A stretch of DNA of 64,000 nt from Ostrinia nubilalis. Lineage: Eukaryota > Arthropoda > Insecta > Lepidoptera > Crambidae. Position 1 is the first letter of the stretch. The number at the start of each line of letters is the position of its first letter. Below are positions 1 to 12,700 of the stretch, piece by piece. The position numbers were made by a program, and so were the translations under genes. The notes under the pieces were generated by a model. That model was not told where the DNA came from and made no database searches. It saw only the letters and a program-made list of their open reading frames with translations. Location: NCBI RefSeq assembly GCF_963855985.1, contig NC_087104.1, forward strand, positions 1,178,001 through 1,242,000, read 5' to 3'.

Positions 1-77
1 TATAATTACGCGCGAGCGATAAGGATGGGTAGCTTGGGGTCATTGGACAAAATTCTACGTGCTCACGGACCAGGCTT
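1..77. repeat. Right arm of a TA-flanked palindromic MITE (partial)
   Basis: Matches the right half of the complete copy at 47883-48092, ending in CGGACCAGGCTT followed by TA. The left half lies outside the window. It inserted beside the exon L cassette array. Its open frame repeats in every copy and is not a gene. Confidence 0.8.
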
Positions 78-176
78 TAGTAGAAATCATGATGCTAGCC
101 CTGTGCCCGTCAGCTCTAAGCTATGCAGTTTGATGCTTTGGAAGGAGGTCCTTGTCCCTGCTCCCTTGTGTCTCGC

Positions 177-240
177 CTCGGAGAAGTCACTCCTCGGCAC
201 GATAGCGTCCTCAAACGTGGGTAGCTATCAGTCCCAGACT
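177..240 (-). pseudogene. Exon L cassette copy 7 (decayed)
   Basis: On the minus strand the FEDAIVPRSDFSE end of the cassette is still recognisable, but the upstream part is lost and the donor reads GCGAGA where the intact copies have GTGAGT. Another fragment of the duplication unit lies at about 95-140. A decayed member of the post-bait array. Confidence 0.5.
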
Positions 241-275
241 TATTCATGACCGATATTTGGAAATACATTTTTGCA

Positions 276-369
276 CCCTTGTTAATCTCGGAGTATTGAG
301 TCCTCGAACATGGTAGAATCCGTCAGCTCCAGACTACTTCAAAGACAGTTCTGTTTTTCTGCTGCAGGT
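276..369 (-). pseudogene. Exon L cassette copy 3 (decayed)
   Basis: The acceptor GCAACAG and the first codons (LQQ) are kept, but the inherited frame then meets a stop and the end of the cassette has no usable donor. It lies 47 bp from copy L4. Sequence remnants MFEDS show its origin. Confidence 0.5.
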
Positions 370-416
370 CTGTTGCTATGAAAGGATATCCTAGTGACTG
401 TTCCCTCGTGTCTCAC

Positions 417-505
417 CTCAGAGAAGTCGCTTCTTGGCACATTGGAGTCCTCGAACATGGGTAAGCCCGTCAGCTCCAGGTTGCTCCAAAGACAGTTTTG
501 CTTCT
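417..505 (-). CDS. Macroglobulin exon L4, short post-bait cassette (candidate alternative exon)
   Basis: An 89-bp open cassette: acceptor TATGCACCAG, two bases completing the codon split by exon K, 29 codons, then donor GTGAGA. It ends with MFEDSNVPRSDFSE, as in L1, but lacks the TATWLAVAGV strand of the long cassettes. Phase (enters 1, exits 0) and length match L6 exactly. Its changes against L1 are mostly silent, with a T to N change near the end. It could be an alternative exon or a slowly decaying copy. Confidence 0.5.
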
Positions 506-559
506 CTGGTGCATAGGAAGTAAATCAAAGACTCTAGTTCCTGTTCCTTCGTGACTCAC

Positions 560-723
560 CTCTGAGAAGTCGCTCCTCGGCACTGTAGAGTCCTCAAACA
601 TGGGTGAAGGTGGCGCCAGGCAGGCGATGCCCGCTCGGTTACCTCCGCCCGCCACCCGCACCCCCGCTACTGCTAACCACGTAGCCGTCAGCTCTATGCT
701 GCTCGAAGGGAACTGCTGCAGGT
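560..723 (-). CDS. Macroglobulin exon L2, long post-bait cassette
   Basis: 164 bp: acceptor GCAACAG, two bases completing the codon from exon K, 54 codons, donor GTGAGT. It encodes the segment after the bait, LQQFPSSSIELTATW through a GIACLAPPSPMFED core to VPRSDFSE. It differs from L1 at four bases, all synonymous in this frame, so this frame is the coding one and both copies appear to be under selection. Because 164 is not a multiple of three, including both L1 and L2 would shift the frame, so they should be alternatives. Confidence 0.75.
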
Positions 724-3700
724 CTGTTGCTATGAAAGGATATCCTAGAGACTGTTCCCTCGTGTCTCACATCAGGGAAGTCACTTCTCGGCACGGTAGA
801 GTCTTCGAACATGGGTAAGGGCGGCGCAAGCACGCGTTACCTGCGCCAAGCCTAACCACTGCTAAGCTCTAAGCTATTCACGGGAGAGTCTGATATTTTG
901 GAATTAGGTATATTCTAGTCCCTGTTACTTCGTGACTCACCTCTGAGAAGTCGCTCCTCGGCACCGTAGAGTCTTCAAACATGGGCGAAGGTGGTGCCAG
1001 GCAGGCGATGCCCGCACCAAGGCTAGCCACTGCTAAGCTCTAAGCTATTCAGTCTGATACTTTGATACTCCTACTAGGTGGACCGACGATCTGGTAAAGG
1101 TCGCGGGAAGAGCCTGGATGCGGGCAGCGCAGGACCGTTCATTGTGGAAAACCTTGGGGGAGGCCTTTGTCCAGCAGTGGACGTCATTTGGCTGGAACGA
1201 ACGAACGAACTTTGGAAGTAGGTATACCCAAGTCCCTGTTCCTTCGTGACTCACCTCTGAGAAGTCGCTCCTCGGCACCGTAGAGTCCTCAAACATGGGT
1301 GAAGGTGGCGCCAGGCAGGCGATGCCCGCGCGGTTACCTCCGCCCGCCACCCGCACCCCCGCTACTGCTAACCACGTGGCCGTCAGCTCTATGCTGCTCG
1401 ATGGGAACTGCTGCAGGTCTGTTGCTTTGGAACAAAAATAATAAAGGTAATTTGGAATGAAAGCTTCGTTTGGGCGTTACTTTTCTGCGTAGCTTATTAT
1501 TGTCAGAATATTTAAGGGTCTGAAATGTAGTCATTATTGCTTGAGATACCCCACCCTTTACCAATCCTCAATCTCAGGAGCTCTCGTGTGTGGTGGTGTT
1601 TAACTCGACCCAAGAGGCCACGTGCCGGAAAGCGCAGCGTAGGACATCCACCCACAAGGTGGACCGACGATATCATAAAGGTTAGTAGGAAGGCGCTGGA
1701 TGCAGGCCGCTATCAACCAGTCATTATGGAAATCATTGGGAGAGGCCTATGTTCAGCAGTAGACGTCCTATGACTGAAATGATGATGAAAAACTTACTTA
1801 AAAAGCAAGACCCAGCTGCCTCATACTCGGTCAGGTTCCGGTGACTGTCCATCAGTCTTCTCAGACCCGTCATAACCAGTTCCCGTACGGTAGGCGCTGG
1901 TTGGTTCCACTTAGCTGCTGAGTCCACCACTGTGAGGGCACACAGCGCTGGTCCAGGGGTCGTGATGCGAATACTGGCTGTTCCACCAGGGGCCACTTGC
2001 CGGGATAACCAGGTGGCTTCCACCTGAAAGAAGGAAAGAATACAGGCAAAGACCACAACTGTTCAGCTTTTCCCCGGGATACTTTTGGCTTTCACTGGTT
2101 GGGTTTGGTTGGAGGTCAAACTGTAGATCTTGGTTACACAGAACTCACAGAAGTGGTAGCAGTGGGAATAGTCCTGTAAGGCAAAGTTGACAAAAATAAG
2201 TCACAATGCAGCACAACAAACAAAAGAATACCATAGATAGATTAACGCCCGTATTCACAAACATTACCATGAGGTCTCACAGTGCGCGTGGACGCACAGG
2301 ATGACACACGAACCAATCACAGTGCTCTATTCAACGCTGTGCGTTCGATATGTTGCTTCACTTAAGCAAGTATCGTTTGTGAAAATGGGCTTAAATACAT
2401 CAGCAGTGCAGCTTTGCTACTTAAAATGACCTCTCTCTGCATAGGTCTGGAAGGACCTGCGATGAAATTAATGGGTTTTCTTTCCTCGAAGGCTTACCTT
2501 ATTGCTGAAACACTCGTCCATCTCAAACTGCTTGCTGGCACTGACGAGTTCTCCATTATAGTAGAAGTACGCGATCAAATGGCTATCGGGGCACATTTGG
2601 TGCGTCACTTTGATCGGCAGCATGACCCTCAGCATATGCCTGTCTAGTAAGGTGTCTGGGTCATTCCCGTCGAAGATGGTATCATTTGATAGGATTCTGA
2701 CCGTATTTGTTTGAGAATTAGTGACTGTAAAGTCTGCATTGTAACATTGAGCGTTTCTAGAGGTGGTGGGTATGTAGTCTGAAGAACTGGTCTGAGGACA
2801 TTGTGTGGTCGCTCCCCAACGGTAAATGGTTCCTCCACGAGTGATTACCTGAAATAAGAAAAAGTCTTAGAATGGGCTCCAGACTATAATCCGGGCCTTT
2901 TCAAGGCAAGAGTGAATAGGCACTTACAAGGCAGATATGCACCATCCTAGACTGCATCCCACTTAACAGCAGGTGCGATTGTGGTCAAATATCTGCCTTG
3001 TTATGCATAAAAAAAAAGATCACAGCAAAAACTAAATCTGTCTTATTGAAAGTAAATTATTTTTCATGTTTATAAAGAGTGTCTATACTTAAATTATGTG
3101 ATGAGCAGCTTTACATTTATTTTGCTGACACTAATCGCAGCTATTAATAATTTAACACCTGGTTGGGCACTGGTCATCACCATTAGTCATTGCTAATCAT
3201 TACCAGTGCTCGATAATAAGTTATTATAAATAATGTATAATTTTAAGCATAGGTACAATGTTCGTTATTAACAGTAATAATGAAATATCTGAATATATAA
3301 TATCAGTCAAAAACACATCAACCTTTCACAAAATTGTAGTTTCTTCAATATTGTGAACTGGTTTTCTTTTTCAGTAGTGCCTGTGAGACCCCAGCGCGGT
3401 GGAGACATCTGTGTGACATACTGATAGGTACCTACGAAAAGCCTGTTGATACAGAAGGCAGTATTCACCACGAAGTGAATCGTAGGAGGTTTAGACACAT
3501 TCCTCAGGTTATTGTATAGCAGCACGACGATCCTTTCGGAGCCGGCCTCGGGTCTAAGAGGCCTCGGCGCGGTGGAAACGTCTGTGTGACGTCCTGATAG
3601 GTACTACGGAGAGGCTGTTGATACAGAAAGTACTTACCACAAAGTGGACTGTCAGTGGCTTGGACACGTTTCTCAGGTTGATGTATAGTGGCACAAATGT

Positions 3701-6700
3701 TCTTCCGGAGCCTGCTTCGGGCCTGAGAGGCCCCAGTGCGGCGGTGACGTCATCACGCCGTGTGGCCACGTACAGCGAGGTTGATACGCTGCTGTCGTTA
3801 TGGAGAGACGCCTGGAAATTATTCGTTGCTCTTTGAATAAAATTATCTGGATATTTTTTAAAGAAGTTCTCAAGCACGAGGAAGGCACCTTAAAATAATT
3901 TCTGTCGTTGTTTTCCAGAAGAATTATGAAGAACTTGGGGTGTCACAGCTCAGTGACAACAGCGCTTTGGTAGCGATCATGAAAGATAAGCAACCTATAG
4001 ATGACCCAAGCTGAACTGTCCCACCAAACTCTATGACAGGGTCTACCATCGTTTAACTATATGGTTTCCAACATGGCAAAAATCGGAACCAGCGATCCGG
4101 TATTGACGGTGGCGCCCCACTGTCAATGTCATGCATAGGACAGTTCAGTATTTTGGAACTATACACCGTGGTTAGTAATGGATGGGGGCCAATTCCACTC
4201 ATGATTAGGAGCAAATCCAAAGGCAACTCAGATAATATCAGAACAGCCCTCAGACAATAAGGTTACTGTAAAGTAATAAATTTAAACGTAATCCAGATTT
4301 GGTGTATACGTATAAGAGCTGATGAACGCCAGACCTTCGTCATTTTATAAAAGCTGAAACTTTGTCAGCGTATGCTCATGAATCATGAAGTTTGGGTCAT
4401 CGTGGCTTTGGCAGCTATCCTAAAAAAACTGTCTGGCAAGGAGTTGGAACTGTCAAAACTGTCTGGCTATTGTGGAAACAACTTGTAATCGTTCTTAAAC
4501 TAACGTAGGTCTGGCGTTCACTAGCTCTTAGTCTATACGGGTTTATCTGTTGTACAACATGATCGAGCTAACTGCGCATTTCGCTGGAATGCGACTCTCC
4601 CACTTAGCCGCAAACCTCACCGCGTTCACTCCGGCCATTCTAGAGCGTTGAAGTGACGTCACGGCTAGGGTTGCCAGGTCCAAAAACACAAAAGCCGGAT
4701 TCTGTGCTTCATTTGGCCGGAAATTTTACCCTAAAAGCCGGTGCAATTAGTGTCATAGCTCACGAGTGAGTACTATCATCATCGGTTGCCCAACATCCTG
4801 ATGCAGTGCGCTTTATATTATTCTGTGACTCGACTTTCGCCTGGCGCGACAGCCACTTAAAAAGCCTAACAAAAGCCGGACAGGCCGGACAAGACCGTAA
4901 AAACCCAAACATGTCCGGCTAAAGCCGGACACCTGGCAGCCCTAGTCACGGCTGCCAGGTGGGCAGTTAACTCGACTGGGTTGTAGAGGCTTAACATTAT
5001 GTTGTTCAGCTTTACCTGAAAATTGTAATAGCTGCCGCCGTCTTCATTAGCTGTGAACATGACTTTGGCTACCCCTTTGTCATCGGTCAGCGCTTCGTGG
5101 CAGGAATCGTTCAGCGCAGAAGGCTTGTAGTCGGCGAGGAAACCGGGCACTCGGCACACTTTAATCCGTTCGTTTGACGCTGGCTTGTCGTCCCAGCGGG
5201 TTGCTTTCACCTAGAAATGAATTTATCAATGGGTAGTTTATGCTATCCGTCTATGTTTACGCATCTTGTGATGCAATGGAACAACCTGGATATGACTGGC
5301 TCAAAATGAAAGGTGTAAGGGTTGCTATTGCCTAGAAGTGAGATGATATTTCGAACTGATGCTGACATTGTAAGCTATGTGTTCTACATAGCCTAAAATA
5401 TCCTAAATTTAAGCCCGGTCTGTGAGCACGTAGAATTTTGTCCAATGACCCCAAGCTACCCATCCTTATCGCTCGCGCGTAATTATGTTGCTGTCGCGAC
5501 TGTGCGACGGGCGCCCGCAGTGAGTGTGCGAGCGCGACAGCAACATAGTTACGCGCGAGCGATAAAGATGTGTAGCTTGGGGTCATTGGACAAAATTCTA
5601 CGTGCTCACGGACCAGACTATATCAGTATCAGTAAAGTAATTTCCTTTCTATTCCTACCTTCAATTTATAAGGCAATCCTGGGGAAATTACTGGCCGGTG
5701 TTTTGTCAAGAACTGCAGGGAGATTGGTGAGTCCACAACTTCTGACACGACTGTGGTGTTCTGCCATATTCTGGTACCGTCCTCCTGAAAGATACAACAT
5801 TTACATATTTCAGTAATCGTCATTAGATAATAAGTCGATTGAGATGTTTTGTGCTGAGATTAAATGAAGTTAATGATTTAACAAGATGTAGAGATTGGAA
5901 CAATGGAGAGCGAAAAGCCGTTGGTTTTTATCCTGCCTGCCTGGTCTTGTTGAGACTTTCGCTATGTGCTTCAGCTCAAGAAATCTAAAACAAAATAACG
6001 GTTAATAAGTCCTTTTACCATGATATCTGGTGCGATAGTTAGTCCTTTTAGCAGCTTCCGTATGTCTGCAGCTTGCTTCAAACCTCATGCCTCATAATCT
6101 GACGACAGCTGTTCTTTAAGATTTTCGAATGTGGAACCACTTACTTGGAAAGAGAAGTCAGCCACCACCACATCAGGTGGATTGGTCCCGTTCAGCCCAA
6201 CTCTTCTAGCAGCCGCCGCGTGTCTGTGACAAGCTCGAGGTGCCTTTATCCTGACGACGGTCTTGATGCTGCTACTAGATGCCTCTTGCGCGACCACGGT
6301 GCCGCCTGCGCCTCGGATCCGGATGACCAGCATGCCTTCTACCGCTTCGGTCCAGGGGTATCTGAAAGTCAACTCAAATTATATTAGACAGAGACGCGAG
6401 TTTCGAATGTTTCAGACTTATTCAAATATTTAAAGTAAGTGTGGCGACACCGACGATACGCCACTACAAACTGTGTACCAACAGATGGCGCTGTCACTAC
6501 TACACTATGGCACACTCCGTCGCTCATACAAACCTGCATCGCGGTGACGGAGTTTTATATACTGCCAAGTATATATAGACAAACCAAGATGGTGTAAATT
6601 GGACCTTGGTCCCCGTGCATAACACCCGCTCGGAAGGAAGCATTAACATCTAGCTTCCTTATTGTGGATGAACATCATATCCCACATAAGTTATCAAGTG

Positions 6701-9700
6701 GCAGTAGACGGGACACACAGCTCGTAGAGACGATGGCCGTTGGGGCAGAAAAGTTCTCGAGTGGCGACCGCGGGCCGGAAGACATAGCGAGGGCAGGCTT
6801 CCCACTAGATGGACCGACGATCTGTTTAAGGTCACAGGCAGGACCCGTTATGGACATCCTTGGGGGAGGCCTTTGCCCAGCAGTGGACGTCATTTGGCTG
6901 AAACAAACGAACATACGAAAGTATTTACCTTACGCATACAGTCCACACCAGCCTCTCGCTGGTCCTCAAAACTCGAGGTGCATGGCGCACGCTTAGTTGG
7001 AACGGCGGTAGCTCGTAGTTGCCCACCCAGAACACTGCTGCACCCTGCCGATATTAGAATAAAGTCGAAGAAAATTCTCTACCGTTAGAGCTTAGTGATA
7101 CTTTCTTAAGATAAAGATTGATGATCAGAGATGATATTTTCACTTTTACTATCGGTGTGGTGTGAAAGTTTGAAACCATCGATAACAATTTTCCGACTCT
7201 ACGTTCGATAGCAGGATCATTATGCTGTGATTTGTATAATACTTATGATTGTAGCATAGTACGAGTAAGGGTATCCTTCCGTTTGGCCAAATTACTTTTC
7301 GCCAAATTTCACTTCGCAAACAACTTATCGCCAAAGTTTCATTTTCCAAATGAACTTTTAGCAACTGTACTTTTCGCAACTAATTCATTTGGTCAAATTA
7401 TCATTTGGCCAAATATTACTTGGCAAATGTTTATATAGCAAATGTTTTATTTTGCCAAATATTATATCCCAAATAATTTGTTTGGTCAAATTGCACTTCA
7501 CATACTTCACCCACCGTTACCCACAAATCAAACCATAAGGCAGATGATCATGGTTTTCACAAGAATTTTATGTAAAACAAAGAGATTGCAGAAAACAGTA
7601 TGGTTGCAGAAAGTAGGTATTGCATAAAATAGTAGGTTAGGTTAGGTTAGAACAGTGACCCTTAACGCGCGAAGGCGAGCGAAGCGTGCCGCGGCAGCGG
7701 CCGCCGAGCGCTAGAATCACCTCTATTGTTAATGAATCATTTGGAAATTTCGATAAAAAGAATGAAATATGAAAATGAATTTAGAACAAATTTTATATTA
7801 ACTACCCACTAAAAAAATAATAACCACAAGTTAATTTGTATTCCATTCTATGCACCAATCAAATTATTTTGTAAATAGTGTATCGTGAAATATTTTTGCC
7901 AAATGAAACATTTGCCAAAACATACTTTGCCAAACAATAATTTGCTAAACAACAATATGCCAAAAACGGCATTTGCGAATTAAAAGTTTGCTATAAGTTG
8001 TTTTGCCAAATGAGAATTTGCCAAATGAAAATTTGCGAAACGTTGTTTGCGATGTGATAATTTGGGAAACGTTTTTTGGCCAAACATTAGTAATCCACGA
8101 GTAAGATATACGAGTAGTAACAAATTAAAAGTCAAGAAAATTATGAAATTAATATTTGATTACAAAAAAAACAATGTGAAACGCGATGTTGTAAACACAA
8201 AAACAGTGTTGATTCATTATGATCATGAACACCCAACAAATTATTTGAAATCCGGAAAAAAGATAATGTGTAATCTAAAATTCACAAGCAATCTGTCACC
8301 ATTAATTAGTGTCTTTCTTTAGCTGATTAACTCGAGCAATGAACAAGTAATGTCCCCGGAGTGCAGTCCAAACATTTTTTGAAATTACAAGGTACCTCAT
8401 TACGTCCTCTGGTGAACACGTTAATGACTAAACAAGCAGACTTTCATTGGACAATTAGAAATTGATCAGATTGATTTCGATGCAGAACTATGAGATCACT
8501 TTTAATAAGAATCTAATTTCATTGATTAGTTTTTGTCACCATTTTCTGAACGCTAACTAAAGTGTATACTGTAGTCAACAAATAAAACAATATCAAAGAG
8601 TTAGTCACAGCACATACACTTACACCCGTATTCACAAACGATGCTTGCTTAAGTGAAGCAGCAAATCGAACGCACAGCGTTGAATAGAGCTCTGTGATTG
8701 GTTCGTGTGTGGCTCTTTGCGTCCACGCGCACTGTGGGACCTCATAGTAGGTAATGTTTGAGAATACGGGCGTTAGAAGTTTTACAAATAATGCAGGGAA
8801 TATAATATAATCTATTGGCTATAATTTGCTTCAATTTCGATACAACATGATCAGAGAGTCTAGCTAACAGCATCAATTACGAATTTGCATGAAATTTTAA
8901 TATCTAGCCTAGATTTCACACCTAGATATTGTCTATTTTTAACCTTCGCCATGTTGGCCTTGATTTTCAACGTGTTCAAGTCATTTTATCTATCCCTTAG
9001 CTAGCTCAATTCCCAGCACCAACAAAACTTGCTCATGTTGTAACTGGGCGATGCCCATAATATGCGTCCTAACAAACTGCGTCGCTCTCATTCTCCACTA
9101 ATAGCTGGCTTAGTCCAAAGCACCATAAGAACCTTTCACCAAGCTGTCCTAGATCAGGATGATCTGCCACTAACCTGTGCGCCATCTGCCATCTTGACTC
9201 TCAGCGTCCATTTCCCGGTAGGAGCGCCAACCAGCTCGTGTTGCAACTGGGCGATGTCCATGCGAGTCCTGACTTGGAACCATTGCGCCGCTCTCATTCT
9301 TCACTAATAGCTAGCTTAGTCCAAAGCACCAGAAGAACTTTTTACCAAGGTGTCCTTAATCAGGATGATCTGACATTTTCAAGGGGTGCCACTAACCTGT
9401 GCGCCATCTGCCATCTTGACTGTTAACGTCCATCTTCCGGTAGGAGCGCCAACCAGCTCGTGTTGCAACTGGGCGATGCCCATGCGAGTCCGCACTCGGA
9501 ACCATTGCACCGCACTCCCACCGTAGCTCAGCCTCAAGCACCAGCAGAACTTCTACAAGGATGCAAGAAGAAGTTGCTAAGGGCTGTCACTAACCTGCGC
9601 ACCATCCGCTAGCTTCACCCGTAGCGTCCATCTGCCAGTAGGAGCTCCAACCAGCTCATGTTGTAACTGAGCGATGCCCATGCGAGTCCGCACTCGGAAC

Positions 9701-12700
9701 CATTGCGCAGCCCTTGTACCCTCCCACGCACCTGCAGGACCTTCCAGCCAGACTTCGTCGATCTGTAACGAAAAGGCGTTTTTGAGGATACTAAACCGTA
9801 CACTGTCATTGCGATGGGCGTTTGTTTCTGATCAAACAATTGAAGCGATAATTGACATGTTTTACGAAAGAAACGACGAGCGTGCTGTCAAGACTACAAA
9901 GGTAGGTAGATTTTTAGAGTAGGCGCACACCGTTGATTTTTCGTCGGCCGATAGTTTAGTCGGGCAGTTGATCAGTATGGGCATGTATGGGAGTGCGCAC
10001 ACTACGCCGATTCGATTTGACCGATTCTTCATACAATTTAAAATCGGGCACAACTATCGGTCAATTAAAAATCAACGGTGTGCGCGCCTACTTATGAACC
10101 TAGCTAATGTATGCCCTACCGCCTCTACCCGACATTTGAACATAATATTACGATTGCAAGCGTCTAAATTTCTAAGGAAGAAAACTCTGGTTCAACGAAA
10201 TTCTAGGACACAGAATCAATCAATGACAATTTAATAATTAATTTTAGACTGGCATTTTGCATAATTATATTCTATGTGACAACTTTATAAATGTACCTAT
10301 GACACAATACTTTGACTATAATGATCGGTTTTAGCATACATTGTACAAATTAAACACAAAACGCTCATCAGACCTTCACCCATTGACCGTGTTAAACTAC
10401 CGCTGAGTCCACATAATAAATGGTGCGAAATCGTTGACATTGTCGAACGAAGTACAAACAAATATTTTATGATTGGATACGTCGCGTTCGGAATTTCGTT
10501 GTCTGGAGGCGTAGCATATCGTTTCTTTGCAGCTTTACTTAAATCTCATGTTTCCGATTTTATTAATTTAGGACAACCTACAATACAAATACCTACAAGT
10601 AAAAGGGTTTACATACAGTTGTCTTAGGACTAGATGATTTGTGATTTCGCAATTCTAATGCTTACAATACTTACGCTCACAATAGAATACTTAAATTAAA
10701 TTGATCTTGCATTAAGAGCAAACAATGGATTCTGCCAGGAATATCTACCAGTTTTTAAATCAACTTGTTACTATCTGAGCCTTAGATTCTGGTGGCTTTA
10801 CGTTAAAAGAGGTCCTATTTCCAAATAGAAGTTCTTAAACGTGCTTTACTCTCTTTGCCAATAAAGACACATGAGCCTAAAGTTGCTTTTAGCTATGTAT
10901 TGTCTTGTGGTCAAAAACACTTCAATCAAGGATCACCCATCTCCAGCAAATTCCATCGTGAATCTCAAAATAGCCAGCCACCTCAAAACCGGTCGCGTCA
11001 AGCTCCCGTAACACTGACCCACTTGTGAGGGCATGCAAATCTTGTTTATGCGAAATTCACCGGTTTCTCTGCACTCGATGTCGATACATTAACCGTTAAT
11101 TGCTCCTTTAAATACCGGTAGAGCTTTACACGTTACCAGAATAGATATCTTGGAAATGGGGCAGTCTCTAATGCTTCCTCAAGTGTTTCTCTACTTAGGC
11201 AGATTGAGGTTGCTTGCACACTATTGTCAGTCTTTATGAGATACCACAGGATCTGACATGGCTCAATTGGATCAATTCGCTATGCCTAAATCATCCATTA
11301 GTCTCTACATTGTAGTTTCCAACAACAAAGGACGATTATGTAACAAAATGATGATATATTTTTAAAACGTGCTTTGCTTCATCTCTCTTCTAATAATAAT
11401 GTATGTACCTAGGTGCATGACAATCATTATAAAACTTGATTGGGCTGATTGGTTAACTTTGAGCAATAAATTCACTTCATTGATTGACGATATTTTGCCA
11501 TTTTTGTTTAATGCTATAGACCTACTTTTTGTCGACTGTTACAATAATAAAGCATTTCTCAGTATTTTGTCAAATATACCGTTCGATTAATTAAAATTGA
11601 TGACACGGAATTAAATTGTTATTTATTTGTAAACCACGTCACACCTAAAATATTTGTTGCATAATACGAGTATTCTAAGGGATTCTTGGTAATATTAAAA
11701 TTTGCCGAAGGTTTTCTCATGGCTGTCGCCATGTATTTTGCCGGTAATTTATTGTTTTAATCGGACACATCGAAGATTTATTTACATGTTTATTTACTAG
11801 CCTTTGGCTGTACCTAAGGCGTACATTGAGATTCTCTAATAGGTATACCTCCATTCTAGCTCTACACATTACTTGAGAAGACTTGAAATGCACTTTTTAA
11901 CCGTAATTTTGCTATTATACTAAAATTTGCAACATGTCCTATAACTGTTTTACCTAAAGTGCATTAATTATTATCTCTCCTTTTCTCTATGCTATGGCCA
12001 GATTTGTAATCTATACTAATATCAGGCATGTCCTTTATACATCTTGCTGATTCCATGAAGGTATTTCTTAAAACTTAAATGCATTTATTTCTTTCTAACT
12101 TGAGCCATTTCACAAAAATATTCCGCGCGAATTTAGGTAAAAGCTGTCAAAGCAACGTCAAAAGAGTAAAAAGAACGCCGAAATGGACAAAAAAATCTTG
12201 AGCCGTGACCGTATTAAGACTTGATATAAGTTATTAATTTTAAGGTAGATGAATAAGGTATTCAAACTTGATAAATTAATTTAAAATTTTAATAGAGTTT
12301 ATTTAGTCTATTATGTTTCGATTCATAATGAAACACGAATAGGAATAATATGTAAAATATATATTAAGTACAAAATAATGACCGTCATAATAGTGAAAAA
12401 AAAATCTGCCCCCTTACAGCTCCATCATCGCACCCTGGATATCATTTAGGGACGAAGTATTCGTCAAGGCGAATCACACAAGCCCAAACTCCATAGGGTT
12501 CTATTGTTTTGTTATGGAGTTGCAATGGAGGTGGCCATTGCAACTCCTTCAGATCCATTATCAGACAGAGCTAAGAAATAAATAAATAAATATTATTACC
12601 TATTAGTAAACAAATAACTAAAATAATTCATCTTACTTCTTACTAGTCTTACTAATATTATAAATACGAAAGTTTGTGTGGATGTCTGCATGTTTGTTAC

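Larger units (their letters stand above)
3812..5015. other. Intron between exons H and I
   Basis: Non-coding. It holds two non-autonomous DNA elements, annotated separately (4302-4541 and 4666-4944). I see nothing recognisable in the remainder. Confidence 0.6.
7045..9594. other. Intron between exons D and E
   Basis: Holds a foldback element (7270-8096), a MITE (8623-8772) and copies D1 to D3 of exon D. The rest (8110-8620, 8775-9030) is AT-rich with no coding signal I can see. Confidence 0.6.

Noticed and set aside
1334..1564. Minus-strand frame reading ...VPIEQHRADGHVVSSSGG across cassette L1
   Set aside because: It is a different frame from the macroglobulin reading. L1/L2 differences are all silent only in the latter, and this frame crosses the splice acceptor.
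7632..7650. Telomere or interstitial telomeric site
   Set aside because: Only three TTAGG-type units, and the same motif sits at the same place in the second foldback copy; it belongs to the element.
7270..8096. Regular TTTGGC/GCCAAA spacing as a CRISPR-like array
   Set aside because: Units are degenerate, without uniform spacers, inverted between arms, flanked by a target duplication and in a eukaryote: a foldback element.
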